Source: an uncultured Clostridia bacterium
GTDB taxonomy: Bacteria; Bacillota; Clostridia; TANB77; CAG-508
Assembly: GCA_944389125.1 (NCBI GenBank)
Contig: CALXLF010000001.1
Coordinates: 186,001 to 250,000, forward strand
DNA length: 64,000 nt
Direction of reading: 5' to 3'
Below the pieces are notes generated by a model. That model ran no database searches, was not told the origin of the DNA, and saw only the letters and a program-made list of their open reading frames with translations. A program made the position numbers and the translations under genes. Numbering within the stretch: the stretch's first letter is position 1; each line of letters starts with the position of its first letter. Below, piece by piece: positions 17,747 through 27,916 of this stretch.

Positions 17747-18274
17747 ATGAATACACCTAATAATAAAAGAAAAAGAGATTCACAAGAAAGAATTGAAAAA
17801 GTATTTTTACAATTAATTCAAAAAAGAGATGTTAAAGACATTACTGTTTCAAAAATTTGTGAACTTGCAAAAGTTAATCGAACTACTTTTTATGCAAACT
17901 ATCTAGATATACCAGATTTAGTTGATAAAGTTAGATCAAGAATGATTAATGAATATGCAAGTCTTTTTGAAAATGATACTTCTGGTAATACTCCTAGCAA
18001 TTATCTAAAATTATTTAAAAACATTAAAGAAAATCAATTATTTTATAAAACATATTTTAAATTAGGATATGACAAAAATTATTCTATTACTTATTATGAT
18101 GAAAATCTTGCAAAAAAGAGATATAACAATAGATTCATTAATTATCATTGTCACTTTTTTCAAGCAGGTATTACTGAAATTATAAAAATGTGGCTTGATA
18201 ATGGTTGTAAAGAATCTCCTGAAGATATGTTAGAAATTATTTTAAGTGAATACAATACAAAAAATCAGAGTTAG
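17747..18274 (+). CDS. TetR/AcrR family regulator
   Basis: 175 residues. The DNA-binding domain is RKRDSQERIEKVFLQLIQKRDVKDITVSKICELAKVNRTTFYANYLDIPDLV, followed by an all-helical ligand domain containing YTYYDENLAKKR-like sequence (TetR_C_7-like). Divergent from the coiled-coil and membrane-protein pair at 16947-17623, which it may repress. Confidence 0.85.
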   Translation: MNTPNNKRKRDSQERIEKVFLQLIQKRDVKDITVSKICELAKVNRTTFYANYLDIPDLVDKVRSRMINEYASLFENDTSGNTPSNYLKLFKNIKENQLFYKTYFKLGYDKNYSITYYDENLAKKRYNNRFINYHCHFFQAGITEIIKMWLDNGCKESPEDMLEIILSEYNTKNQS

Positions 18275-18293
18275 TTCATACTCTGATTTTCTT
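18262..18293 (+). terminator. Terminator after the TetR gene
   Basis: AAATCAGAGT and ACTCTGATTT flank an eight-base loop that contains the TAG stop; followed by TTCTTATTTT. Confidence 0.65.
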
Positions 18294-18396
18294 ATTTTAA
18301 TATTATGAATTAAATAACATTCAAAATACTATTACTTTTCAAGTGTAATATCTAATAATACTAAATCTTCATTTTGTTCCAATTAAAATTATTATT

Positions 18397-19329
18397 TTAT
18401 ATAAAACTTAATTGATTATTTTCAATTTTCCAACTTTTTTGTTTTGCTTCTGTTATCTGATCTCCTTTTTCTTTATCTCCAATTAAAAATGGAGAATTAT
18501 CATCATGTTTTTTCATATTTTGAATAACTAAAGTTTTATTATAATTTGCATAACAATATTTACATAAATGTCCGCATGAATTATATGCACCTATATCACT
18601 TCCCATTAAACAATTACAAGCCTCTCTTTGATTTTTCCTTTTAGGTGGCTTTAAAGAAAAATCAATTGATTTTTCAATAATTTCTTGGCTCATGCATCCA
18701 TTACATTTTATACCATACTTTTCTAAAAATGTATTTTCACAACATCCATGAATTATCATATTATTTTCTTTTCCTATTTTACTAAATGCTTTTGCAATTT
18801 CAACTTGCTCTTCTATTGATGGAGGTCTTAAACCTGGTGCATTTCTTTTTACTTTTTCATATAAATCTAAAAAACTAATTGTACAATTATGTGTATAATT
18901 TTTTAGTTTTCTTGACATATTTTCAAAATAATTAATATGTTTATTTACATTAAATCCATCTCCAATAAATATTGGATCATATCTCCAACCAATAGAATTT
19001 ACTCCAATATAATTTGATAATTTTTTAAAGCTTTCAATTACTCTTTCTTTATCTGGAACTTTTGGTTCTATATTTTTACCATATGGAGTAATAGTTACAA
19101 ACCAATATTGTTTATATTTATCTAGTTCATTTAAATATGGTAACATTGGTTCTGGATTTTTAGTGCAAAAAGCTAAACAATCCACTACTTCTGGAGATAA
19201 ACTATATTTTGTAACTTTATTTGGATAATAAGGATTTCTAACTAATACATAACCTTCCCTTATTCTATTCATTAACCATTTTGAGTAAAATGCTGGTATA
19301 TCAGTTCTACAACCTGTATTTATTATCAT
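18397..19329 (-). CDS. DUF1848 family Fe-S/radical SAM-like protein
   Basis: 310 residues. MIINTGCRTDIPAFYSKWLMNRIREGYVLVRNPYYPNKV is the DUF1848 hallmark; so are FCTKNPEPMLP and YWFVTITPYGKNIEP. A cysteine-rich tail (CCENTF, KCNGCMSQ, CNCLMGSDIG, CGHLCKYCYANY) could hold an Fe-S cluster. The CxxxCxxC-like CGHLCKYC recalls radical SAM proteins, though its C-terminal position is unusual. Biochemical role unknown. Confidence 0.85.
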   Translation of the reverse strand: MIINTGCRTDIPAFYSKWLMNRIREGYVLVRNPYYPNKVTKYSLSPEVVDCLAFCTKNPEPMLPYLNELDKYKQYWFVTITPYGKNIEPKVPDKERVIESFKKLSNYIGVNSIGWRYDPIFIGDGFNVNKHINYFENMSRKLKNYTHNCTISFLDLYEKVKRNAPGLRPPSIEEQVEIAKAFSKIGKENNMIIHGCCENTFLEKYGIKCNGCMSQEIIEKSIDFSLKPPKRKNQREACNCLMGSDIGAYNSCGHLCKYCYANYNKTLVIQNMKKHDDNSPFLIGDKEKGDQITEAKQKSWKIENNQLSFI

Positions 19330-19420
19330 TTTTATCTCCTCGACTTAATTTTTTATTTCTTATTTATATCATCTTATAATTTTAAATACAACTATAAAAT
19401 AATTTTATTATTAAACAAAG

Positions 19421-19452
19421 AAGCTACACAACTATTTCAGGTTGTGTAGCAA
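19421..19452 (-). terminator. Terminator after the NUDIX gene
   Basis: A perfect ten-base stem, GCTACACAAC with GTTGTGTAGC, then T-rich sequence on the minus strand. Confidence 0.7.
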
Positions 19453-19466
19453 CTTTGCTGACTCGC

Positions 19467-20003
19467 TTATTTGGGCAGATCCTCCAGCATGCGTCCAATG
19501 AATTCTCTCTGATGATCCAAAATGATGTGTGCTACCATAACAGCTCCAACAGATTCTTCATCTGTTGTAACTTTGGGCACATAATCAAGATCAAGCTTAA
19601 AGCGGTAAGACTTGAAACAAGCCTTGTCGCCGTTAGCATACTCGTGATCATGTACATTTTCTTCCACAAGCACGAGCTGTTCAGGCTCAACTTTTATGCC
19701 AGTCTCTTCCTGCAGTTCACGAACTGCTCCGTCAACTGGTTCTTCGTTATCATTTAAGACACCGCCCCACATTCCGAGCTGGTCATGATCTGTAGGCCGA
19801 ATCTGCATCAAGATGCCAAACGGTGTTCTAATCGCAATTTCAGTGGAACAAAGTTCCAAAGTCATATGACGATCTAACCCGTTTTCCTCCAGCCAATTCC
19901 GAATCTTTCCAAAGCTCCAGCCAGGAAAGTACATCTTTTTCAGCTCAGTCGTTACCCGTCCAGCTGATTTGATGTCCGCTATTGCAGCAATTTTCTTTTC
20001 CAT
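19467..20003 (-). CDS. NUDIX hydrolase, probably recently acquired
   Basis: 178 residues. The NUDIX box GGVLNDNEEPVDGAVRELQEETGI (GX5EX7REUXEEXGU) is intact, so it likely hydrolyses a nucleoside diphosphate derivative. Composition is clearly unlike the neighbours: GCC, GTC, CTC, CCG and CGG are frequent. Three in-frame CGG codons (residues 16, 35 and 69) are read as Arg without any frame break. In a cell where CGG causes a +1 shift this gene would fail at codon 16, so it is either very recent, non-functional, or evidence that CGG can still be read as Arg. Confidence 0.9.
   Translation of the reverse strand: MEKKIAAIADIKSAGRVTTELKKMYFPGWSFGKIRNWLEENGLDRHMTLELCSTEIAIRTPFGILMQIRPTDHDQLGMWGGVLNDNEEPVDGAVRELQEETGIKVEPEQLVLVEENVHDHEYANGDKACFKSYRFKLDLDYVPKVTTDEESVGAVMVAHIILDHQREFIGRMLEDLPK
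19797..19799 (-). other. In-frame CGG without frame correction (foreign gene)
   Basis: ATT CGG CCT reads Ile-Arg-Pro in the intact NUDIX frame. Two more such codons are at 19899-19901 and 19956-19958. Confidence 0.85.
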
Positions 20004-20122
20004 AGTGTACTCCTTCTTTCCTAATTTATTAGGAATGAATCTATAATTATTTTGCTACTCTATAATTATATCAAAATTTATAATTATATTCAAATTTGAA
20101 AACTTTTCACATACTAATTTTT

Positions 20123-21091
20123 CTAAATCATACTAAAAATATAAATAAAATAAATTATAATCAAAATAAATCCTCTTTTTCTATCTAATTCACTTTTTCT
20201 ATTTAAAACTGCAACAATATCTAAGAAAATAGTTATAATTATTAAAAATATAATTGCTCTATTAAATTCCATTGAATATACTAATGGATTTATAACTGCA
20301 CCAATTCCAATTAATAAACATAAATTTATAATATTAGATCCTGATATATTTCCTAATAATAAATCTGTTTCATTATTTTTAGCAGATATAATACCTGTTA
20401 TAATCTCTGGCAAAGCTGTTCCTACTGCTACAATTGTCATACCAATAAATTTTTCAGATACTCCTAAAGCACTTGCTATACTTATAGAATTATCGACGAT
20501 AAAATCTGCTCCAAATTTTAATCCTAAAATTCCTAAAATCGTATAAATAATAATTATACCTATAGAATAATTTTCTTTTGTTTCAACGCTTTTTATAATT
20601 TCTTCATCTATTTTCTCATTATAAATCTTTTTCTCTTCATAGATTGAATAAATAATATAAAATATAGTCAATAAAAGTAAAAAAATTCCTTCAAGTTTAG
20701 TTATTACTAAAGGCTTACTTTGGTAACTATTATTACCTAAAAATAGCAATATAACCATAGCAAATATTCCAATAGGAAGATGTCTTTTTATAATTCTTTT
20801 ATCAAACTTTACCGGCCTTACCAAACTTGTTATTCCTATTACAAATAAGAAATTACATATACAACTACCTATACTATTTCCAATTATCAAATCAAAATGG
20901 CCTTCTATCGCAGAAGTTACAGTAATAAAAATTTCCGGAAGTGAGGTTCCGACAGCTAATATTGTTAATCCTATTAACATTTCGGAAACTCCAAATCTTT
21001 TAGCTGTACTAATAGCTGCTTTTACTAATAAATCTGCTCCTTTTATTAAAAGCACAAATCCTATTATAATTAATAATATTTTTAATGCCAA
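20123..21091 (-). CDS. Calcium/sodium antiporter (CaCA family, YrbG-like)
   Basis: 322 residues with two inverted membrane halves. Each carries the alpha-repeat signature: VGTSLPEIFITVTSAIEGHFDLIIGNSIGS near 46-75 and VGTALPEIITGIISAKNNETDLLLGNISGSN near 205-235. About ten membrane helices. It exchanges Ca2+ for Na+ or H+ across the cytoplasmic membrane. Confidence 0.93.
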   Translation of the reverse strand: MALKILLIIIGFVLLIKGADLLVKAAISTAKRFGVSEMLIGLTILAVGTSLPEIFITVTSAIEGHFDLIIGNSIGSCICNFLFVIGITSLVRPVKFDKRIIKRHLPIGIFAMVILLFLGNNSYQSKPLVITKLEGIFLLLLTIFYIIYSIYEEKKIYNEKIDEEIIKSVETKENYSIGIIIIYTILGILGLKFGADFIVDNSISIASALGVSEKFIGMTIVAVGTALPEIITGIISAKNNETDLLLGNISGSNIINLCLLIGIGAVINPLVYSMEFNRAIIFLIIITIFLDIVAVLNRKSELDRKRGFILIIIYFIYIFSMI

Positions 21092-21130
21092 ACTATTCTC
21101 TCCTTTTCTTTGGTATTAATAATATTTATA

Positions 21131-23608
21131 TTATTCAACATTTTTTAATGAATCAATCATATTTATCTTCTTTAAAGTTATATGATTTATAAGATTTACA
21201 ATAAGAGTAAATATTATAGTAATAGCTGCAGAATATACATAACTCAATGGTTTTACTTGTCTTACAAACATTAAAGTATCTGTTTCACAACTTGTTATTA
21301 TAAAATGTGACAAATAAACACCTGCAAATAAACCTAATACAATTCCTACTATTGTTAAAATAATATTTTCTTTTATTATGTAATTATCTACCTCTGTATC
21401 AAAAAAACCTAAAACTTTTAATGTTGCTATTTCTCTTTGTCTTTCACTTATATTTATATTTGACAAATTATACATTACTACAAATGCAAGTATTGCTGAT
21501 GCTACTACTAAGATAACTACAACTGCATCTAATGAGCCCATCATATCACTTACTGTGCTTACTGTATTCTCAGAAGATACTACACTTGCTACTGCTTCAT
21601 TATTCAAAATATCTTTATCTAATTTGTCATCCTCTTCTTTTGTCAAATCAATTGTTTTAACAAATATTACATTTGTCTTATATTCTCCAAATATTTCTTC
21701 ATAAGTATTTTTTGTCATATAAACATAATTGTTTATATAATTTTCTGCTTTTCCAGTAACTTTTAAATTATGTTCTTTATCATTTTCATCTTTAAAAGTT
21801 ACTTCTCCTCCTTTTTCTACTTCTAATAAAGTTGCTAATTTCTCACTTAATACTACTTCATCATCTTTTAACTCTATTTTTTGATATTCATTTTCTACAT
21901 CATTTAAACTAATAACATCTTCTAATTCTTCTGTTTTATCTGGAACAATTAAATTTACTTCATAATTTTTGTCTCCATTATATATTTTTACTGTTTCCAT
22001 ATTTGCCATAACTTGATCTAAAATTTTATCATTTGCTTGTAAATTATTTGTTAAAGGTTCTATATCTATATTTGATTTTAATGTTACTAATTCATCATAT
22101 TTTGATACATTTTCAAACTGATAAGTTACTATATTTGAAATAGAATCTTTAAGTCCAAATCCAGCAAGAATTAATGATGTGCAACCAGCAACTCCTATTA
22201 TCGTAACAATTCCACGCATTTTATATCTAAATAAATTTCTAACTACTATTTTATTTGAAAAATTCAATCTTTTCCAGATAAATGAAATTCTTTCTAATAA
22301 TATCTTTTTTCCCATTTTTGGTGATTTTGGCCTCATAAGTACTGCTGGCATTTGAGTTAGTTGTCTAACTGCAGATATAATACTTGATCCACAAATACAG
22401 ATAATTCCTATTATTAATCCTATCATTCCAAATTGAAAATTAAATTCTGGTACAAAATTTGGGACTGTAAATAACATTGTATATATTTCCCATATAATAC
22501 TTGGTAATAACTTAAATCCAATAGACATACCAATTATTCCACCAATTATTGTTGCCAAAAGTGAGAATATAATGTATTTTAATATAATTTGAAAATTGTT
22601 AAATCCTAAAGCTTTTAGTGTTCCTAATTCTTGTCTATCTTCTTCTACCATTCTCATCATGGAAATTAAACTAATTAATATAGCAACTATGTAAAATATA
22701 ATAGGAAAAACATCACCAATTTTTGATACTCCTTCTGTTGCATCAATAAAATCGCTATATGCTTGATTATTTGTTCTATCAAATATATACCAAGTTGAAT
22801 TTGTAAGACCCGCTTCATCAACACTCATATTTTGTGCTTCTAAAACCTGCAAGTAATCTCCATAAACTTCATTAAATCTTTGATCTTCTCTTTCTTCTTT
22901 TATATCTTCTATTTTATTTATAGTATCTTCTACTAATTCCTTGTAATCATCTTCACTTGTTGTTAATTCTTTTGCTCCCTTTACAGTTACATAAATATTA
23001 TTGTAATAATCATGGCTAAAAAGATTCTCATTTGCATAAACATAATAATCTATTTGTCCTTTTCCTAAAGTTGTTGTTCCTCTTGATAATCCAAAATATA
23101 ATGGACTTTCTACGACTCCAACTATTTTATATTCTTGCTTATCACCCTCAAATTGAATAATATCACCTATTTTAAATCCATTTTCATCTATAAAGTCTTT
23201 CTCTACCACTATTTCATTATCTGAAGATGGCATACTACCTTCTACCAATAATGGTTTATTTATATTGTCATTAATTCCTATCATTTTTACAACATATTCT
23301 TCTTTATCTGTTTTCATTATTGTATCTTTAGAATATGTACCTTCTGCCACATCTACAGTATCTATATCTCTTATTTTTTCTAAATCTTCATTTGTTAGGC
23401 CTAGAGTGGACATAATTTCAATATCATAAGCATTTTGATTATCTAAATATGTATCTAAAGTTTTTAACATATCTGGTGATGCTGCTTGTATTCCAGCATA
23501 AAATCCTACTCCTAGTAATGCCATACATAAAAGTGATATAAATCTTTTATAATTATCTTTTATTTTTCTAAAACTACTTGTTAATATTCTATTTTTTTTC
23601 ATTACCAT
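21131..23608 (-). CDS. FtsX-like ABC transporter permease
   Basis: 825 residues. A cytosolic start is followed by a first membrane helix (FISLLCMALLGVGFYAGIQA), a large MacB-PCD-like extracellular domain (about 45-290), then two FtsX cores, around 295-420 and 690-820, each with three or four helices. The last residues are typical (LTLKKINMIDSLKNVE). It partners the ATPase just upstream; the ATPase stop overlaps the alternative ATG at 23600-23602 in TAATG. Either that ATG or the one six bases earlier could be the start, as GAGGAG serves both. Predicted export or mechanotransmission role, probably peptide or lipid resistance. Confidence 0.9.
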   Translation of the reverse strand: MVMKKNRILTSSFRKIKDNYKRFISLLCMALLGVGFYAGIQAASPDMLKTLDTYLDNQNAYDIEIMSTLGLTNEDLEKIRDIDTVDVAEGTYSKDTIMKTDKEEYVVKMIGINDNINKPLLVEGSMPSSDNEIVVEKDFIDENGFKIGDIIQFEGDKQEYKIVGVVESPLYFGLSRGTTTLGKGQIDYYVYANENLFSHDYYNNIYVTVKGAKELTTSEDDYKELVEDTINKIEDIKEEREDQRFNEVYGDYLQVLEAQNMSVDEAGLTNSTWYIFDRTNNQAYSDFIDATEGVSKIGDVFPIIFYIVAILISLISMMRMVEEDRQELGTLKALGFNNFQIILKYIIFSLLATIIGGIIGMSIGFKLLPSIIWEIYTMLFTVPNFVPEFNFQFGMIGLIIGIICICGSSIISAVRQLTQMPAVLMRPKSPKMGKKILLERISFIWKRLNFSNKIVVRNLFRYKMRGIVTIIGVAGCTSLILAGFGLKDSISNIVTYQFENVSKYDELVTLKSNIDIEPLTNNLQANDKILDQVMANMETVKIYNGDKNYEVNLIVPDKTEELEDVISLNDVENEYQKIELKDDEVVLSEKLATLLEVEKGGEVTFKDENDKEHNLKVTGKAENYINNYVYMTKNTYEEIFGEYKTNVIFVKTIDLTKEEDDKLDKDILNNEAVASVVSSENTVSTVSDMMGSLDAVVVILVVASAILAFVVMYNLSNINISERQREIATLKVLGFFDTEVDNYIIKENIILTIVGIVLGLFAGVYLSHFIITSCETDTLMFVRQVKPLSYVYSAAITIIFTLIVNLINHITLKKINMIDSLKNVE

Positions 23609-24303
23609 TCAATCTCCTCAATAGATTTAGGTTCTTCATTTATAATAGTATTTTCAACTTTTCCATTTTTGAATTTAATAACCTTATCAGCCATGTCTGC
23701 TATTGCAGCATTATGTGTAACGATAATTACTGTCATATTTTCATTTCTACAAGTATCTTGTAATAATTTTAAAATTTGTTTACCTGTTTTATAATCTAAA
23801 GCACCTGTTGGTTCATCACATAAAAGTAATTTTGGATTTTTAGCTATAGCTCTTGCTATAGCAACTCTTTGTTGCTCACCACCAGATAACTGTGATGGGA
23901 AATTATTTTTACGATTTTTAAGTCCCACTTTGTCTAATATAGTTCCTGGATCTAAATAATCTTTACAAAGCTGGACTGCTAATTCAACATTTTCAAGAGC
24001 TGTTAAATTCTGAATTAAATTGTAAAATTGAAAAACAAATCCTATATCATTTCTTCTATATTTAATAAGATTTCTTCCTTTTAGATTTGTGATATTTTCT
24101 CCATCAACTATTAATTCTCCTGATGTTGCTGTATCCATACCTCCCAATATATTTAAAGTAGTTGTTTTTCCAGCGCCACTTGGACCTAATATACAAACCA
24201 ATTCTCCTTTTTCTATTTTAAAGTTTGTTTTATTTAATGCTTTTATTTCTACTTCTCCCATTTTGTATATCTTGCTAATATTATTAAACTCTATGTATGC
24301 CAT
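23602..24303 (-). CDS. ABC transporter ATP-binding protein (LolD/MacB type)
   Basis: 233 residues with Walker [13 protein letters not shown] (about 39-50), Q-loop [17 protein letters not shown], signature [32 protein letters not shown] and H-loop VTHN. The GALD D-loop is typical of the LolD/FtsE/MacB group that works with FtsX-type permeases. Overlaps the permease gene by a few bases, so translation is coupled. Confidence 0.95.
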   Translation of the reverse strand: MAYIEFNNISKIYKMGEVEIKALNKTNFKIEKGELVCILGPSGAGKTTTLNILGGMDTATSGELIVDGENITNLKGRNLIKYRRNDIGFVFQFYNLIQNLTALENVELAVQLCKDYLDPGTILDKVGLKNRKNNFPSQLSGGEQQRVAIARAIAKNPKLLLCDEPTGALDYKTGKQILKLLQDTCRNENMTVIIVTHNAAIADMADKVIKFKNGKVENTIINEEPKSIEEIEW

Positions 24304-24395
24304 TGCTTTACCTCCATATATACAATGTTAAACTCTATTTTTAAATTTTTAAAAATATTTATTATTATATATCACAAAAAAATAAAAAAAACATT

Positions 24396-24434
24396 AAAAA
24401 GCCGTAAAAAATTCTTAATTTTTTACGGCTTTTT
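24396..24434 (-). terminator. Terminator after nrdG
   Basis: A very long stem, AAAAAGCCGTAAAAAAT with its complement, then AT-rich sequence rich in T on the minus strand. It is nearly symmetrical and could work both ways. Confidence 0.7.
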
Positions 24435-24441
24435 CTTTAGT

Positions 24442-24933
24442 TTAATCTTCAACTAAACAAACTTTATTACTTTTTTCACTTTTTTGAACATCTATAACTC
24501 TTTGATTAGAAGATCCTTTCCATTTTAAAGTTGGATTATGTAATTCATCATTATAATTTCCATCAACTAATACATCTATATATTTTAATGCATCTTTATC
24601 TTTTATATCCTCATATTTAAAGCCAGACCATGCCCATACTGTTTTTTCAGGATATTTTTCTTTAAATGCTTTTGCAAGTTTTGCAGTTCCTTCTATATTA
24701 GCTGGAGCCATTGGCTCTCCACCTAATATAGATAATCCCTTTACTTCATTTTTTTGACTTAAATCTAATACTTTATTAATTGTTTCATCTGTAAATTCTT
24801 TTCCGCCTTCAAAATCCCATGTCTCTGGGTTAAAGCAATTTTTGCAATGAAATGGACAACCTTGCATAAATATTGATACTCTAACTCCTGGTCCATTTGA
24901 TATATCCATTTTTCTAATTACATTGTATCTCAT
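24442..24933 (-). CDS. nrdG: Anaerobic ribonucleoside-triphosphate reductase activase
   Basis: 163-residue radical SAM protein. The cluster motif is GCPFHCKNCFNPETW (CxxxCxxC) near residues 30-44, after GPGVRVSIFMQ. LSILGGEPMAP is the SAM-binding GGE loop. It makes the glycyl radical on NrdD. Directly downstream of nrdD. Confidence 0.96.
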   Translation of the reverse strand: MRYNVIRKMDISNGPGVRVSIFMQGCPFHCKNCFNPETWDFEGGKEFTDETINKVLDLSQKNEVKGLSILGGEPMAPANIEGTAKLAKAFKEKYPEKTVWAWSGFKYEDIKDKDALKYIDVLVDGNYNDELHNPTLKWKGSSNQRVIDVQKSEKSNKVCLVED

Positions 24934-24972
24934 AATTCTTCCTTTCTTAAAGCACCCCTAAATTTTCTTATC

Positions 24973-27162
24973 TTAAGCTTCTTTATTATCAAGATGTAAA
25001 ACTCTTTCTTTTATCTCTTGAGTTCTTCCTTTGTTCCAGAAATTAGTTCCAATATAACCACATGTACGTCTTGCAACATTTAATGTGTTATGGTCTCTAT
25101 TACCACAATTTGGACAATACCATTCTAAATTATCATCAATTAAAATTTCTCCTGTATATCCGCATTTTTGGCAATAATCTGATTTTGTATTAAGTTCAGC
25201 ATACATAATATTATCATAGATAAATTGTATAACCTCAAGAACTGCATCAATATTACCTTGTAAATTTGGTGTTTCTATATAAGAAATAGCTCCACCTGGA
25301 CTTAATTTTTGAAATTCACTTTCTAATCTTAATTTAGAAAATGCATCAATATCCTCAAATACAGGAACATGATATGAATTAGTAACATATCCTCTATCAG
25401 TGATTCCTTTTATTGTTCCAAATCTTTCCTTTAAGCATTTTGCAAATTTATATGTTGTTGATTCAATTGGTGAACCGTAAACTGAATAATCAATATCCTC
25501 TTCTTGTTTCCATTTTGCAGTTGCATCATTTAAATGTTGCATTACTTCTAATCCAAATTTTTTACCTTCACCATTATCTGTATGGCTATGACCTGTCATA
25601 ACTTTAACACACTCATATAATCCAGCATATCCAAGTGAAATAGTTGAATATCCATGATGTAATAATTCATGTATTGATTCACCTTTTCCAAGTCTTGCTA
25701 ATGCTCCATGTTGCCAAAGAATTGGTGCAACATCACTTGTTGCATTACTTAATCTCTTATGTCTAATTTGTAATGCTCTATGACATAATTCCAATCTTTC
25801 ATCAAATATTTTCCAGAATTCATCCATATCACCGTCAGCAGAAAGTGCAATATCTGGTAAATTTATTGTTACAACACCTTGATTAAATCTACCATAATAT
25901 TTTCCTTTTCCTTCAACATAGTTTTTAGCATGTGCAATATTTCCAAGGCTCATTGTTCTATCTGGAGTTAAGAAAGATCTACATCCCATACATGGATAAC
26001 AATCTCCATCCCCTAACTCATTTTTCTTTAATTCTTTCATAACTTTTTCTGAAATATAGTCTGGTACCATTCTTTTTGCTGTACATTGAGCTGCAAGTTT
26101 TGTTAAATACCAATATTTACTATCTTCATGAATATTATCTTCTTCAAGTACATATAAAAGTTTTGGGAAAGCTGGTGTTATATATACACCTTTTTCATTC
26201 TTAAATCCTAAAATTCTTTGTTTTAAAAATTCTTCTATAATCATAGCAAGCTCATCTTTGTATTCATCTGTTTCACCTAAATACATACATACTGATAAAA
26301 ATGGAGCTTGTCCATTAGTATTTGTCATTGAATTTACTTGATAATTAAATGTTTGTACACCATCTTCAACTTCTTTTTTAGTATCTTGCATAGCAAATTT
26401 TTCACAATCTTCTTTGCTTAAATTTCTATCTTGATATTTTTTCAAATATTTTTCATAACTTGATCTTACAAATGGGGCTAAATGAGTAAGAGATACAGTA
26501 GCACCACCATAGCTAGATGAAGTAACTGCTAATATAATTTGAGTTGCAATTGTTGCAGCTGTTATAAATCTATGTGGTTTTTCAATCATTACACCATTTA
26601 TAACAGTTCCATTTTGTAACATATCATCTAAGTTAATTAATTCACAATTATGTAATGCGTTTTGCGCAAAATAATCTGCATCATGAAAATGAATTATTCC
26701 TTTATCATGAGCTTCTACTATATCTTCTGGAAGTAAAAATCTTCTTGTAATATCTGTACTTGTAATTCCTGCTAAATAATCTCTTTGAGTTGTTACAACT
26801 TCTGCATTTTTATTAGAATTTTCACTATTCCAATATTCATTTTCACCTTCAATTAATTCTTTTATAGATTTATCTGTAGTATTTGCTTTTCTTACTAATT
26901 CTCTAGTATATCTATATGTTATATATTTTTTGGCTAATTTATATTTACCAAATTCCATTAATTTTTCTTCAATTATATCTTGAATATCTTCAACTAAAAT
27001 TCTTTTTTTATTTAAATCTTCGATATATTTTATTATCTCTTTTATTTCTTCCTTAGTTGCTTTTTCTCTTCCTTTAACTTCATCATTTGCTTTTCCTATT
27101 GCAATCCTTATTTTTTCTGGATCATAGTCTACTATATGCCCATCTCTTTTTACAATTTTCAT
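24973..27162 (-). CDS. nrdD: Anaerobic ribonucleoside-triphosphate reductase
   Basis: 729 residues. An ATP-cone starts the protein (KIVKRDGHIVDYDPEKIRIAIGKA). The class III catalytic barrel follows. A C-terminal zinc site has two pairs of Cys (CQKCGYTGEI and CPNCGNRD), and the glycyl radical loop RRTCGYIGTNFWNKGRTQEI is near 700-720. Converts NTP to dNTP without oxygen, supporting an anaerobic host. Start shown has an AGGAC-type weak site; the upstream region also carries a palindrome near the divergent Crp-type gene. Confidence 0.97.
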   Translation of the reverse strand: MKIVKRDGHIVDYDPEKIRIAIGKANDEVKGREKATKEEIKEIIKYIEDLNKKRILVEDIQDIIEEKLMEFGKYKLAKKYITYRYTRELVRKANTTDKSIKELIEGENEYWNSENSNKNAEVVTTQRDYLAGITSTDITRRFLLPEDIVEAHDKGIIHFHDADYFAQNALHNCELINLDDMLQNGTVINGVMIEKPHRFITAATIATQIILAVTSSSYGGATVSLTHLAPFVRSSYEKYLKKYQDRNLSKEDCEKFAMQDTKKEVEDGVQTFNYQVNSMTNTNGQAPFLSVCMYLGETDEYKDELAMIIEEFLKQRILGFKNEKGVYITPAFPKLLYVLEEDNIHEDSKYWYLTKLAAQCTAKRMVPDYISEKVMKELKKNELGDGDCYPCMGCRSFLTPDRTMSLGNIAHAKNYVEGKGKYYGRFNQGVVTINLPDIALSADGDMDEFWKIFDERLELCHRALQIRHKRLSNATSDVAPILWQHGALARLGKGESIHELLHHGYSTISLGYAGLYECVKVMTGHSHTDNGEGKKFGLEVMQHLNDATAKWKQEEDIDYSVYGSPIESTTYKFAKCLKERFGTIKGITDRGYVTNSYHVPVFEDIDAFSKLRLESEFQKLSPGGAISYIETPNLQGNIDAVLEVIQFIYDNIMYAELNTKSDYCQKCGYTGEILIDDNLEWYCPNCGNRDHNTLNVARRTCGYIGTNFWNKGRTQEIKERVLHLDNKEA

Positions 27163-27226
27163 CTGTTTTTGTCCTCCCCATATCTTTTATTTATGGTCTA
27201 ATCTTATAGATAATTTTTTTATTTTA

Positions 27227-27239
27227 CAAGTTGCACTTG
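27227..27239. promoter_or_regulatory. Candidate Crp/Fnr operator
   Basis: CAAGTTGCACTTG is a perfect CAAGT-TGC-ACTTG inverted repeat in the divergent region between nrdD and the Crp/Fnr gene. Binding by that regulator is inferred from position only. Confidence 0.4.
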
Positions 27240-27282
27240 CGTCTTTTTTTATTTTGTAATAAAATGGTTTTGGTGATTGATT

Positions 27283-27915
27283 ATGAGAAGCCCATTTGAG
27301 GATTTAACAAAATTACAAATAAATAAATTATTTGATTTATTAAGCGTACATCAATATAAATATCATAGAAATGAAGAGATTTTACCTACTATAAAAAATG
27401 AGAATATAGTTTGTATTATTTTAGAAGGATATGCTCAAATTATATATATGGAATATAATGGAGATGAAATTCTAATGGAAAATCTTTATAAAAATGATGT
27501 ATTTGGAACTAATATTTCTGGAACAAATAATGATAATTGTGAAATAATTGCAAGAGAAGAAACTAAAGTTTTAGTAATTGATTATGATAATTTATTAAAT
27601 CCCAAAAATTTAAATCACAATTATTTTAATATATTCCTTAAAAATTTATTTGATATTACAAACACAAAATTTAAAGAAACAAATAAAAGAATAAGAATAT
27701 TAGAGAAAAAACAAATTAGAGATAGATTACTAGAATTTTTTGAAATTGAATATGTTGGAAATCCTTTGAAAACATTTCAATTACCTTTTTCTCTTAAGGA
27801 ATTGGCTGATTATATTGGTGTAAATCGTTCAGCTATGTTCAGAGAATTACGTCATTTAAAAGATGATAAATTAATTGAAGTAAAAGGCAGAAAAATTAAA
27901 TTATTGTATAAATAA
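27283..27915 (+). CDS. Crp/Fnr family transcriptional regulator
   Basis: 210 residues. An N-terminal cyclic-nucleotide-like barrel (VCIILEGYAQIIYMEYNGDEILMENLYKNDVFG) leads to a C-terminal helix-turn-helix (FSLKELADYIGVNRSAMFRELRHLKDDKLIEV). It lacks the N-terminal cysteines of oxygen-sensing Fnr, and the cAMP-binding RxS is not evident, so the signal is unknown. Start taken at ATG 27283; the TTG two codons earlier is less likely. Divergent from nrdDG, which may be its target. Confidence 0.85.
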   Translation: MRSPFEDLTKLQINKLFDLLSVHQYKYHRNEEILPTIKNENIVCIILEGYAQIIYMEYNGDEILMENLYKNDVFGTNISGTNNDNCEIIAREETKVLVIDYDNLLNPKNLNHNYFNIFLKNLFDITNTKFKETNKRIRILEKKQIRDRLLEFFEIEYVGNPLKTFQLPFSLKELADYIGVNRSAMFRELRHLKDDKLIEVKGRKIKLLYK

Positions 27916-27916
27916 A

